Shown: positions 18,283-27,258 of the stretch, one piece after another
How positions within the stretch are numbered: the first letter of the stretch is position 1
Layout of the letters: each line of letters begins with the position of its first letter
DNA from: Paraburkholderia panacisoli
Lineage (GTDB): Bacteria; Pseudomonadota; Gammaproteobacteria; Burkholderiales; Burkholderiaceae
DNA: 64,000 nt
Direction: 5' to 3'
Assembly (NCBI RefSeq): GCF_008369935.1
Contig: NZ_VTUZ01000005.1
Location: forward strand, 310,001-374,000
Notes under the pieces: model-generated
What the model saw: only the letters and a program-made list of their open reading frames with translations
Told to the model about the DNA's origin: nothing
Database searches by the model: none
Translations under genes and position numbers: made by a program

Positions 18283-18630
18283 TTAAAGGCACGCGTTGAT
18301 ATCGCCAGTGGCATCTCCACCCGCACCTGCACCCGAGCGAAATCCGACCCAGGTCTTGTGGCCCGTCCACGAGGGCCGCACGACAGCTGCAGCGCCATCC
18401 GGCGGCCGCTGCCCTGGAACATAGACATCCATCGCCTGATTGTTCGCCACAATGACCTGCGATATGACTGTCTGTTGCGACCGGTTCGCCCATTTCTGAG
18501 CGATGCATTGCGCGACTGCGGCGACCGGCTGCTGACTTTCACCGACCGATTGTGCGTTCGGCGGCATCGGTGCAGTCGCACAGGCAGTCAAGGTGGCGGC
18601 AGTCACGAGGAGAATCGGTAACGGTTTCAT
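18283..18630 (-). CDS. small secreted lipoprotein, unknown function
   Basis: 115 residues from ATG 18630, chosen because GAGGGA lies 7 bases upstream. Signal and lipobox are MKPLPILLVTAATLTAC. The mature part has an AQCIAQKWANRSQQTVISQ helix, a segment NNQAMDVYVPGQRPPDG, a beta-strand GAAAVVRPSW and a Gly-rich C-terminus ending GDINACL, with two cysteines that could pair. A decayed second copy lies at 14.4-14.66 kb in the same orientation. I do not recognise a named family. Confidence 0.75.
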   Translation of the reverse strand: MKPLPILLVTAATLTACATAPMPPNAQSVGESQQPVAAVAQCIAQKWANRSQQTVISQVIVANNQAMDVYVPGQRPPDGAAAVVRPSWTGHKTWVGFRSGAGAGGDATGDINACL

Positions 18631-19303
18631 CTTTTCATCCCTCACTTTGGATCCGCATTTCCATGGGTTTGATGCAACGTCGCGTGAGAATGTGTGCTAG
18701 CCCGAACGATTCGCATCGCCCGGAAACTCGATGACAAGCCTTCATTACGGGCCTTTTCAGCGCTGACTGGTCGTTGCCAAGCTTGAATGGGCCGCGCGAA
18801 TGAGTCTTTGTGTACGCCGCAGAGGCAATCCTTTCAGCCGCGACCCGCAGCAAGGTTAGCGGCAATAGCCTATCGATGATGCAGTCAATGAGAGTAACGG
18901 GCAGAGTAACGAGCACCTCTGAGCCAGTCCCCAACCGTATGCTTCTTGCGATTTCAATACGATGACGACTATCGGCGCATGCGTAAATCGGCCTTTGGTC
19001 TTATGCACACACGCGGCGGAGGCTAACTAAGCTGTGAAACAGGCTTCGTTTTCCAGCAGTGGCAGGCACAACGAAACCGCTCGGGCGTCCGCTAACGCGG
19101 ACACGCGTCGCGCGCCGATCGACGACGAGCGAGGCCTCGATGTTGTCGATTTTTAATGATGGCGCGCTCGTAGCCGCACACTATAATTCCACTCGCATAT
19201 TGCGGAAGGCTATATAGAGAGTAGCCTGAATGTGCAGAAAGATCGGTTGACATCAGCCCATTGACAGGCGTGCCGCCTTGGCTCGCGGCAAAGAGGTTAC
19301 GCG
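18631..19303. other. long spacer between divergent genes
   Basis: About 670 bases without a credible gene. It includes TTTGGTCTTATG (18994-19005), related to the GGACC-TT-GGTCC motif further left, a TATAAT hexamer at 19182-19187, and CGGTTGACATCAGCCC at about 19243-19258, which nearly repeats a sequence at 14821. These are probable promoter parts for the lipoprotein operon starting at 19304. Confidence 0.35.
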
Positions 19304-20596
19304 ATGGACCGCGTCGTGAATCGACGGCTGGCTGCTGTTGTCAGCGCCTTCGCGTTATGCGGTTGCGCGGCCACCACGCTGCCGAACGCAGATGGAATCA
19401 GCTACAAGAGCCGAGCCGTGAACCGCAGCGAAGGCGGACTCCGCGTTTCCGCGGCGGTGCTTTCAGATGAAGAAAGCGCGGCGGTGTATGGCGTGCGGCT
19501 CGCCAGCAAGGGCATTCAGCCTGTGTGGATCGAGGTGCAGGACAACGACACGGCCAGCTATTTCCTGATGTCGCCGGGCCTCGACCCAAATTTCTTCCCG
19601 GCTTCCGAAGCCGCCGAGGCGTTTGGCCACAGCGATGTGCATGGCGGAAACGTCGAACTCGACCGGCGTTTCCGTGCGCTTGCCTTCCACAACCCAATCC
19701 TGCCGGGGCAGACCGTATCCGGTTATGTGCTGACCAACCTCAGCGAAGGCGCGAAGCTCGTCCAGCTCGATCTCGTGGCGAGCGAAAAAGCGCGGACGTT
19801 TTCGTTCCTCATGGCCGTGCCCGGCTTTTACGCTGACTATCATGTCAGCGCGGTTTTTCGGCGCGATATCTATCCGCCGGAAAAAATCGTGAACTACACG
19901 GAGGACGACGCTTTCCGTGCCGCGCTCGAAGCGCTTCCCTGTTGCGCGACCAACGCGGACGGTTCGAAGAACGGCGATCCGCTCAATCTCATCATCGTGG
20001 GCGGGCTGGACGACGCGTTTGCCGCACTGGTGCGCCGCGGCTGGAGTCCGACCGAACAGAAATGGTCCGGTGCGATCATGAAGACGATTACCTCCGCGCT
20101 GTCCGGCGACCGTTACGTCAATGCACCTATCAGTGATCTTTACCTGTTCGGCCGGCCCCAGGACCTCGCCTTGCAGAAAGCGCGCGACACGATTCACCAG
20201 CGCAATCACCTGCGACTCTGGCTAAGCCCGATGCGCTATCACGACAAGCCGGTGTGGGTGGGCCAGATCAGCCGGGATATCGGCGTCCGTCTTACGTTTC
20301 ACTCGCCCACGTTTACAACGCACAAGATCGACCCGGACGTCGACGAGGCACGCACGGCACTGACGGAGGACATGGCCTATTCCCAGAACCTCCAGAAGAT
20401 CGGGTTCGTCGACGGAGTCGGCGCCGCGCCGCAAAGCGCCCCGAAAGAGAACCTCACCACCGATCCTTACTTCACGGACGGCTATCGGCAGGTACTCGTA
20501 TTCGACCGGCAACCCACGCCGCTCTCAGGGATCGAATTCTTCCCTTGGGAGGCAGCCGCGAAGCTCAACGCGCTACCCCAGGGAGCAAAACGATGA
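19304..20596 (+). CDS. lipoprotein with LssY C-terminal-like domain (first paralogue)
   Basis: A 430-residue lipoprotein (lipobox ALCGCAA, Cys20). Residues 40-215 form a domain of beta character (GVRLASKGIQPVWIEVQDND, LVQLDLVASEKARTF). From about 225 comes an LssY-C-like region: DPLNLIIVGGLDDAFAALVRRGW, APISDLYLFGRPQDLALQKAR and NHLRLWLSPMRYHDKPVWVGQISRD. It ends in a segment HKIDPDVDEARTALTEDMAYS that is shared with the next gene. LssY-C-like domains occur on membrane phosphatases and stand-alone envelope proteins; their role is not established. AGAGG precedes the ATG by 7 bases. Its stop overlaps the start of its paralogue by 4 bases. Confidence 0.8.
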   Translation: MDRVVNRRLAAVVSAFALCGCAATTLPNADGISYKSRAVNRSEGGLRVSAAVLSDEESAAVYGVRLASKGIQPVWIEVQDNDTASYFLMSPGLDPNFFPASEAAEAFGHSDVHGGNVELDRRFRALAFHNPILPGQTVSGYVLTNLSEGAKLVQLDLVASEKARTFSFLMAVPGFYADYHVSAVFRRDIYPPEKIVNYTEDDAFRAALEALPCCATNADGSKNGDPLNLIIVGGLDDAFAALVRRGWSPTEQKWSGAIMKTITSALSGDRYVNAPISDLYLFGRPQDLALQKARDTIHQRNHLRLWLSPMRYHDKPVWVGQISRDIGVRLTFHSPTFTTHKIDPDVDEARTALTEDMAYSQNLQKIGFVDGVGAAPQSAPKENLTTDPYFTDGYRQVLVFDRQPTPLSGIEFFPWEAAAKLNALPQGAKR

Positions 20597-21846
20597 GCGA
20601 ATCGCCAGCGCGGCAACGGGCATTAAAGAAAGTGGCAGGCAGCGTTGTCCTCTTACTCGTTTTCGCGGGCTGTGCGACGTGGACGGCCCCGACCAGCTTC
20701 GACGATGCGCCGCTGCGCGAGCGAGCGGTGAGCGCAACGAAGCAGGACACCCGGGTCAGCGTGGCCGTGCTGGGAGCCGATGAAAGTAAACGCATGTTTG
20801 GTGCCGACATCAACAGGCACATCGTTCAGCCGCTATGGATCGAAGTGGAGAACCGGACTTCGCAGGCGTTATGGTTGCTCCACTCCGGGACAGATCCCAA
20901 CTACTTCTCGCCACTCGAAGTCGCATGGTCCATGCACACGCTGCTTGGAGGGGCGACCAATGCGGAAATCGACAGCCACCTGAACAAGCTCGGATTCAGA
21001 AATCCTATTCCGCCCGGCGAAACCCGGACAGGGATTCTTTTCGCGAACCCCGATCGGCAGATCAAACTCGTCAATATCGATCTGCTTGGCAGTAAAACCT
21101 TGATCCCCTACTCGCTGTTGCTGTCCGTGCCGGATGACGCCGCCGACCCGCGTTTCACGCTGACGCTGTTCCAGTATCCCGAAACCGCCATCGTCGACTA
21201 CCACGACCTGGCCTCGTTGCGCGCAGCACTCGAACAGATGCCCTGCTGCGCGACCGATGAACAAGCGAAAACGGCAGCCGATCCATTGAACGTGGTGGCC
21301 ATCGGCACGCTGGGAGACATTGGGTCGGCCATGGTGCGCCGTAGCTATCGTCGCGACAGGCGGAAAAATGACCTGGCGCAACTGCTGTTCGGACGCACGC
21401 CCGACGTCATCCTGCGCAAGGAAGCTCAAACGGGCGCGCCCTCCACGTCATTGCGTGCGTGGCTCGCGCCCATCCGCTTTAACGGTGACGCAGTGTATCT
21501 GGTGCAGGTCGGACGGCCTGTCGGGGGCCGCTTCGCGCACCAAGATACGGACGGCGGCACGCTCCACGAAGACGTCGACGAAGCAAGGAACCTGCTGGTC
21601 CAGGACATGATGTATTCAGGCGGGCTGGATAAACTCGGCTTCGTGAACGGCGTAGGTGCGTCACCTCAGGGACATCCGCGGACCACGCTGAACGGCGGGC
21701 GTTATTACACCGACGGACTGCGTGCCGTGATGTTCTTCGCGACGCGCCCGCTCAGTTTTACAAACGTGGAGATGCTCGACTGGGTGCCTTATCTGGAACA
21801 GGGTGAACCCGCAGCACGCAAGGAGAGCGGCGATGCCGGCAAGTAA
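20593..21846 (+). CDS. lipoprotein with LssY C-terminal-like domain (second paralogue)
   Basis: A 417-residue paralogue of the gene before it, starting at ATG 20593 inside the upstream stop (ATGA). The lipobox is LVFAGCAT. It shares blocks with its neighbour in order: QPLWIEVENR, SGTDPNYFSPLE, LGFRNPIPPGET, RAALEQMPCCATD, DPLNVVAIGTLGDIGSAMVRR and HEDVDEARNLLVQDMMYSGGLDKLGFVNGVG. The stretch matching APISDLYLFGRPQDLA is weaker here (LLFGRTPDVILRKEA), so this copy may have a changed or lost surface at that site. It overlaps the next gene by 14 bases. The pair probably arose by tandem duplication and may work as a heteromer. Confidence 0.8.
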   Translation: MSESPARQRALKKVAGSVVLLLVFAGCATWTAPTSFDDAPLRERAVSATKQDTRVSVAVLGADESKRMFGADINRHIVQPLWIEVENRTSQALWLLHSGTDPNYFSPLEVAWSMHTLLGGATNAEIDSHLNKLGFRNPIPPGETRTGILFANPDRQIKLVNIDLLGSKTLIPYSLLLSVPDDAADPRFTLTLFQYPETAIVDYHDLASLRAALEQMPCCATDEQAKTAADPLNVVAIGTLGDIGSAMVRRSYRRDRRKNDLAQLLFGRTPDVILRKEAQTGAPSTSLRAWLAPIRFNGDAVYLVQVGRPVGGRFAHQDTDGGTLHEDVDEARNLLVQDMMYSGGLDKLGFVNGVGASPQGHPRTTLNGGRYYTDGLRAVMFFATRPLSFTNVEMLDWVPYLEQGEPAARKESGDAGK

Positions 21847-22987
21847 CCCCGTCTCCGAACGGCAAGATGGGGTCGCGCCGCGAGCGGTCAAGCATGCGCG
21901 TGCATCGGCGAATGCCCGAGCCAGTTTCGCGGCCCTTGCATCCTGCCTCGCGCTGGTAGCATGCGCAACGAAGCCGCTCGTTCCCTACACGACGGACACG
22001 CCGCCCCTCATGCTCGTTCCTGCATCGTATGCGGGCGTGCAGGACAAGCGGGCGCGGTTTCGGGAAATCTACTGCGCGGTGCTCGAAGCGCACGGCCGGG
22101 CGCTTCCTGACTACCGCCCTTGCGAAAGTGCCCTGACACGCGTGGGCACCGAACCGGCCGGCACGGGCGCGCCCGTCGCTCTGGGCCAATCCACGCGGCA
22201 CCTCATGGCGGCAGTCGTTCCCGGCATCGGGTACGACTGCTTCAAGCCGTGGCTGAATGCGCCTGGCACTGTCACGAAACAACTACGCCAATACGGATAC
22301 GACGGGTTCATGCTCGATGTCGACGGGTTGTCGAGTTCGGCTCACAATGCACGCCAGATCCGCGATGCCGTGATGACCATGCCACCGCCCGACGGACCCG
22401 CACACCTCGTGCTGATCGGTTACTCGAAGGGGGCGGCGGACATTCTCGAGGCCGTCGTTGCCTATCCGGAGATCCGTAGCCGCGTGGCGGCCGTCGTCAG
22501 CGCCGCCGGAGCGGTCGGCGGATCGCCGCTCGCCAACGATGCACAGCAATATCAGGCTGACCTGCTGCGGCACTTTCCGGGCGCGACCTGCACGTCGGGA
22601 GATGGCGGGGCCGTGCAAAGCCTGCGACCCGCAACCCGCCAGGCGTGGATGGCGCAGAATCCGCTTCCAGGCGATGTACGGTACTACTCGCTCGTAACGT
22701 TCCCTGAGGCGCAGCGCATATCGTCGATTCTTGAATCGAGCTACGACAAGCTCTCGCGAATCGATCCGCGTAACGACAGCCAGGTGATCTTCTACGATCA
22801 GGTCGTGCCCGGAAGCGCCCTGATCGGCTACGTCAATGCCGATCACTGGGCACTGGCCGTGCCTATTGCGCGAACCCATGACATGATCGGCTCGCTGTTC
22901 GTCACGCAGAACGCTTACCCCCGTGAGGCGCTAACGGAGGCGATTCTGCGCTTTCTGGAGGAAGATCTGTCGACATCGGGAAAGTGA
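21833..22987 (+). CDS. alpha/beta-hydrolase lipoprotein
   Basis: About 384 residues from ATG 21833, which follows AAGGAGAG by a few bases and lies inside the end of the preceding gene. A membrane segment and lipobox (ALASCLALVACAT) are followed by an alpha/beta hydrolase fold. The strand and nucleophile elbow LVLIGYSKGAADILEA contain Ser198 (G-Y-S-K-G), and a late histidine in NADHWALAVP (about 338) is a likely catalytic partner. The N-terminal 60 residues are long and disordered before the lipobox, which is unusual; a later start is possible. Placement in a three-gene overlapping operon with two LssY-C lipoproteins suggests one envelope-lipid or cell-wall function, but the substrate is unknown. 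Confidence 0.75.
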   Translation: MPASNPVSERQDGVAPRAVKHARASANARASFAALASCLALVACATKPLVPYTTDTPPLMLVPASYAGVQDKRARFREIYCAVLEAHGRALPDYRPCESALTRVGTEPAGTGAPVALGQSTRHLMAAVVPGIGYDCFKPWLNAPGTVTKQLRQYGYDGFMLDVDGLSSSAHNARQIRDAVMTMPPPDGPAHLVLIGYSKGAADILEAVVAYPEIRSRVAAVVSAAGAVGGSPLANDAQQYQADLLRHFPGATCTSGDGGAVQSLRPATRQAWMAQNPLPGDVRYYSLVTFPEAQRISSILESSYDKLSRIDPRNDSQVIFYDQVVPGSALIGYVNADHWALAVPIARTHDMIGSLFVTQNAYPREALTEAILRFLEEDLSTSGK

Positions 22988-23138
22988 AACGGCGTGGACC
23001 GTTCCCGCTTCTGCGGACGCCGCTTCGGTATTGGCGCCCCCCTCCTGTCGCTGGTAAGTTCCAGCGGCGGCCATTCGACTCGACACCCACCGGAAACGCT
23101 TTACGCTTGCCCGCTTCGGCGCTCAGAACGACCGCGTA

Positions 23139-23345
23139 ATGCTGACCTTGGGTCAGACGCACGCGCCCGGCGAGAAGCTGTTCGTTGACTACCCCGGCGA
23201 CAGGATCGCCATCATCGACACGCAGACCGGCGAAATCCACGACGCCGAGCTATTCGTTGCCGTTCTCGGCGCTCGAACTACACGTACGCCGAAGCGACCT
23301 GGACGCAGGAGTTGCCTGACTGGATCGGCTCGCATCACACTTCAA
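23139..23345 (+). pseudogene. fragment of an IS21-type istA transposase
   Basis: LGQTHAPGEKLFVDYPGDRI and DTQTGEIHDAELFVAVLGA belong to the start of the IstA catalytic core (the Asp of FVDY is the first catalytic residue). After LGAR the frame shifts, and NYTYAEATWTQELPDWIGSH continues in another frame to about 23335. The DNA-binding N-terminus, the remaining catalytic part and istB are all missing. Confidence 0.8.
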
Positions 23346-23644
23346 AGTCAGACACAACATAAGGCAGAGGGCTCATTGGTTACTGATTGCGAGCAGACCC
23401 GGCCAGCTAAGGCCGACGATACAACCGACAAGATCCGCGCGTAACGGTCTCTTATCTGGGGCCAAGCGGACGTTCGAATGACCACGCAGAGGTGTGAGCG
23501 AACGGCTGGACCTGGCCGAAGAACGAAACCGCTCGCGCGGTAGGGGCTCCGGCCCAGCGCGTGTGGTTCACGGGAGGTCCGTCGCGCGGTTCCGTATGTT
23601 GGCGAATGAGGCAATCCGCCTCGTTTTCCAGCAGGAGCCCCATC

Positions 23645-24520
23645 ATGACCTCCCCACAGGCAAACGCCAGTCCACTGCGCCAGCGCATGATCGACGACAT
23701 GCGCATGCGCCAGTTGTCGCCGAAGACGCAGGACATCTATCTGCGCATCGTGCGCGAATTTGCCCGGTTTCTCGGGCGCTCACCTGACACCGCCACCGTC
23801 GAGGACCTGCGGCGCTACCAGTTGCATCTGGTCGATCACGGCACATCGCCCGTGTCACTGAATCACGCGATCACCGGCCTGAAGTTCTTCTTCGAAGTCA
23901 CGCTCGACCGGCCTGAACTGATGGTCAGGATGCACCCGGTACGCGTGCCCCGCACACTGCCCGTCGTGCTCAGCCCCGATGAAGTGCGGCGGCTGATCGA
24001 GGCGGCCGGCAATCTCAAACACCAGACCGCGCTGTCGGTCGCCTACGGCGCCGGGCTGCGCGCAAGCGAAGTGGTGGCGCTAAAGGTCACCGACATCGAC
24101 AGCCAGCGTATGACGCTACGCATTGAGCAGGGCAAGGGCCGTCGGGACCGCTACGCGATGCTCTCGCCGGTGCTGCTGGAGCGCCTGCGCGTCTGGTGGC
24201 ACGTAGCATGGACCCAGGGCAGGATGCTTGATGGTGGGTGGCTCTTTCCCGGACTCGATCCCGTCGACGCGCTCAGCACGCGACAGCTGAACCGCGCCAT
24301 CCATGCCGCCGCGGAGGCCGCACACATCGACAAGCGCGTATCGATGCATACCTTGAGGCACAGTTTTGCGACACACCTGCTTGAGCAGAAGGTGGACATC
24401 CGCGTGATCCAGGTGCTGCTCGGGCACGCGAAGCTGGAGAACACCGCGCTCTACGTCCAGGTCGCCACCGACCTGCTGCACGAGGTCACCAGTCCGCTGG
24501 ACCGTCTGCCTCCCGGGTAA
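23645..24520 (+). CDS. tyrosine recombinase carried by an IS91-type element
   Basis: A 291-residue XerC/D-like integrase starting at ATG 23645. An N-terminal SAM-like domain (about 10-95, MRMRQLSPKTQDIYLRIV) is followed by a catalytic domain with Arg in GAGLRASEV, the box HTLRHSFATHL, then LGHAKLENTALYVQV with the nucleophile Tyr. Many IS91-like elements carry such a gene immediately before the rolling-circle transposase, and here the transposase starts 21 bases after its stop. It may help resolve or integrate the element. It looks intact. Confidence 0.9.
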   Translation: MTSPQANASPLRQRMIDDMRMRQLSPKTQDIYLRIVREFARFLGRSPDTATVEDLRRYQLHLVDHGTSPVSLNHAITGLKFFFEVTLDRPELMVRMHPVRVPRTLPVVLSPDEVRRLIEAAGNLKHQTALSVAYGAGLRASEVVALKVTDIDSQRMTLRIEQGKGRRDRYAMLSPVLLERLRVWWHVAWTQGRMLDGGWLFPGLDPVDALSTRQLNRAIHAAAEAAHIDKRVSMHTLRHSFATHLLEQKVDIRVIQVLLGHAKLENTALYVQVATDLLHEVTSPLDRLPPG

Positions 24521-24541
24521 GCCCGCGCCCTGTAGCGCCTC

Positions 24542-25708
24542 ATGCTGGAGGTTGCGGACATCTTCCGCAGCCACGGGCCAGCGTGGCGAGCAACGGCACA
24601 TCTGAGCCTGGGGCAGCTGAAGGTCATGTCAGCCATCGAACAGTGCCGCACCGCGGCGCTGGGCGGGCATGTGTTGCGCTGTTCCGGCTGTGCAAAGCTG
24701 GAGATCTCCTATGACTCATGCCGCAATAGACATTGCCCGAAGTGCCAGGCGAGCGCCGCACACCGGTGGCTCAAGGCGCGCCAGGCCGACCTTCTGCCCG
24801 TGGAGTATTACCACGTGGTCTTCACGCTGCCCGCGCCGATCAGTGCGATCGCCTGGTACAACAAGGCGGTCATCTACGGGCTCCTGTTCGACATCGCCGC
24901 CGAAACCCTGCGTACCATCGCCGCGGATCCGAGACACCTGGGCGCGCAGATCGGCGCCACGCTCGTGCTGCACACCTGGGGCTCGGCGCTCACGCATCAT
25001 CCGCACGTGCACGGTATTGTCCCCGGCGGTGGCCTGTCGCCCGATGGCGAGCGGTGGATCGCCTGCCGCCCCGGCTTCTTCCTGCCGGTGCGCGTGCTCT
25101 CGCGCCTGTTCCGGCGCCGCTTCCTCGAAGCACTCGCCGACGCACATCGACGCGGCCAGCTGCAGTTCTTCGGCGAGTACACCGCGCTTGCCAATGCGGC
25201 TGCCTTTGCGCGGTGGCTTGCGCCGCTGCGCACCTGCGAGTGGGTGGTCTACGCCAAACGCCCCTTCGCAGGACCGCAAGCGGTACTCGAGTACCTCTCA
25301 CGCTATACGCACCGCGTCGCGATCTCCAACCAGCGCCTGGTCGCATTCGATGAACGCGGCGTCACCTTCCGCTGGAAGGACTACCGCGCAACGGGGCGCA
25401 CCCGCTACAAGACCATGACACTGGAGGCCGGTGAGTTCATGCGTCGCTTCCTGCTGCATGTCCTGCCCGGTGGCTTCCATCGCATCCGTCACTACGGCCT
25501 GCTCGCCAACCCGGTGCGCCGCGCCAGCCTCGCGAAGGTGCGTGAGTTGCTGCACGTCGTACCCGTGCTCACCATCCAGCCCGATCCGGAGGTTGCCGTC
25601 GCTCCGGCCTTCGTCTGCCGGCACTGCGGTGCGCCAATGATCGTCATTGAGATCCTGGAACGCACGGCGCCCATTCGCGCACCACCCATGTGGCGAGGCG
25701 AGACATGA
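24542..25708 (+). CDS. IS91-family rolling-circle transposase
   Basis: A 388-residue HUH transposase. It has an N-terminal zinc-binding region (HVLRCSGCAKLEISYDSCRNRHCPKCQ, about 42-70) and a metal-binding HUH motif THHPHVHGIVPGGG. The catalytic tyrosine region is LEYLSRYTHRVAISNQR, and a C-terminal Cys pair lies in FVCRHCGAP. It nicks one strand at the element's origin and moves it by rolling-circle transfer. Together with the upstream recombinase it forms an apparently complete element. The termini (origin at the 3' side, terminus at the 5' side) were not located with certainty. Confidence 0.92.
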   Translation: MLEVADIFRSHGPAWRATAHLSLGQLKVMSAIEQCRTAALGGHVLRCSGCAKLEISYDSCRNRHCPKCQASAAHRWLKARQADLLPVEYYHVVFTLPAPISAIAWYNKAVIYGLLFDIAAETLRTIAADPRHLGAQIGATLVLHTWGSALTHHPHVHGIVPGGGLSPDGERWIACRPGFFLPVRVLSRLFRRRFLEALADAHRRGQLQFFGEYTALANAAAFARWLAPLRTCEWVVYAKRPFAGPQAVLEYLSRYTHRVAISNQRLVAFDERGVTFRWKDYRATGRTRYKTMTLEAGEFMRRFLLHVLPGGFHRIRHYGLLANPVRRASLAKVRELLHVVPVLTIQPDPEVAVAPAFVCRHCGAPMIVIEILERTAPIRAPPMWRGET

Positions 25709-26340
25709 GCGTAACGCTTCCTGCACCTCCAACCCGACCGTCGGCTTTGCGGCAACGCGGCCCACAAGCGGACCTCTGCGCCTGTCGCCTCGCGCAGTCC
25801 CTCGCACGTCCGCTTTGTCACCACAACTGCGCCACGGCACCGCTTCATCACTGTCTCAGCGCGCATCCAGAATCCCACCGCACCACGCATCCATCAACAT
25901 CGCGGGCCATCCCGCTCTATCAATCGCCATAGCCTCCAGGACTCCCACCGTATCGCAGCACTCCGCGGTTTCCTCCATCGAGGCTCGTTCGACGCCTGCC
26001 AGCAACGCACGGTGGTGCACTCACATTCCTGCGGCCGATGGCCGGCATCGAACAACCCTAAACGAACCCGGAAGTCCATGGTTGGTCGAAGATCCCTCGT
26101 CCCTCTTGCCGTGCTGAACTTCCCAAGTCGACCCAGAACCGTCGGTTCCAACCGCATCGGTGGAATGGCGGCTTTGCGATCTGAGCCGCCCCTTGCCGGC
26201 TCGCGCCGAAGCCACCAAAGACGATACGGGACGGGAACGCGAACGCCCGATGGAGATTGGGACTCTCCAAAAACGGAAAAATGGCACAAGAGAACTGGCG
26301 ACGCCGATTTCCCGATTTTTATCGAAGTTCAGTGAACCTG
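25709..26340. other. non-coding tail downstream of the IS91 transposase
   Basis: About 630 bases without a convincing gene. On the minus strand at 25985-25890 it can be read as EETAECCDTVGVLEAMAIDR, clearly related to QTAECFDAVEVGKAMVIDS encoded at 41565-41510. The rest shows no features I can name. Confidence 0.4.
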
Positions 26341-27198
26341 TTAGTAGGGTTTGTCGCCGACGATGGCCGCGCGCTCCATCTTGCGGTGGCAGGGTGGGTA
26401 GTCCATCACCGCGTAGTGCTGGGTGCAGCGGTTGTCCCAGATTGCCACGCTGTATGGCTTCCAGCGCCAACGCACCTGGTACTCGGGGTTGTAGGCCTGG
26501 CTGATCAGGTACTGCAGCAGGTCGCCGCCGGTCTGGTTGTAGTCCTGGCCATAACGCACGTGCGCGTTGGTGTGGTAATTCACGAAGTGGGTCGTGAAGG
26601 CGTTGACGAACAGTACCTTTTCGCCGGTTTCGGGATGGGTGCGCACGACCGGATGCTCGGAATCTGGGTATTGCGCCTTCATCGCCAAGCGCTTTTCCTG
26701 CGGCATGGCGGCGGCGAAAGAAGAATTGAAGCTGTGGTTGGCGATCAGGCCGTCGATTTCCTTTTTGACGGATTCCGGCAGTTTTTCGTAGGCCAAGACC
26801 ATGTTGGCCCACATGGTGTCGCCACCGACCGGCGGGCATTCGATGCAGCGTAGTACAGCGCCCATCGGAGGCGCTTCGCGAAACGTGGTGTCGCAATGCC
26901 AGGAATTCTCGTAGCGATCCGCTGGCTTCTCCGGCGTTTTGTAGATCTGCACCAGGCCTGGCGCCTCCGGATGGCTCGGGACCATCGGGTGTGTTTCAAG
27001 CTCACCCATGCGCATCGCGAAGGCCATGTGGTCTTTGCGCGAGAGCTTGTCCAGGTCCTGGTCGCGCAGGAAGAGGACCTTGTACTTCAGCAGTGCCGCA
27101 TAGATTTCGTGGAACAGGCCGTCATCGCGCACTGCATCGCCGAGATTCACGTCGAGCAGTTCCGCGCCAATGGCAGAGGTCACCGGTTCGATTCGCAT
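26341..27198 (-). CDS. TauD/TfdA-family Fe(II)/2-oxoglutarate dioxygenase (copy 1)
   Basis: A 285-residue oxygenase starting at ATG 27198, preceded by AAGGAAA. The iron-binding triad is visible as His101 and Asp103 in SWHCDTTF and His261 in TQHYAVMDY; a following arginine (HRKMER) is the likely 2-oxoglutarate anchor. HPETGEKVLFVN, then FTTHFV, is the conserved middle block. Family members hydroxylate taurine, alkyl sulfates, phenoxyacetates and similar acids, which leads to cleavage. It lies beside a cupin dioxygenase and a second TauD-type gene on the same strand, downstream of both. Substrate is unknown; the cluster context points to a carbon or sulfur source from aromatic or organosulfur compounds. 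Confidence 0.9.
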   Translation of the reverse strand: MRIEPVTSAIGAELLDVNLGDAVRDDGLFHEIYAALLKYKVLFLRDQDLDKLSRKDHMAFAMRMGELETHPMVPSHPEAPGLVQIYKTPEKPADRYENSWHCDTTFREAPPMGAVLRCIECPPVGGDTMWANMVLAYEKLPESVKKEIDGLIANHSFNSSFAAAMPQEKRLAMKAQYPDSEHPVVRTHPETGEKVLFVNAFTTHFVNYHTNAHVRYGQDYNQTGGDLLQYLISQAYNPEYQVRWRWKPYSVAIWDNRCTQHYAVMDYPPCHRKMERAAIVGDKPY

Positions 27199-27258
27199 TT
27201 CATTTCCTTGCAATTCATATCGAGAGTTACGCCGCAATATTCGCCGTTGAAATCCAGA

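Larger units (their letters stand above)
23450..26080 (+). mobile_element. IS91-type element (approximate limits)
   Basis: Core is the recombinase and transposase pair at 23645-25708. Left and right limits are estimates: homology to an IS21 remnant stops at about 23345 and an unrelated dioxygenase gene ends at 26341. Part of the right tail (about 25885-25985) resembles a segment at 41.5 kb, which might be an element end or a dispersed repeat. Confidence 0.6.

Noticed and set aside
26021..26896. 291-codon minus-strand frame inside the dioxygenase gene
   Set aside because: The TauD-type protein with iron ligands is in a different phase; this frame is its shadow.
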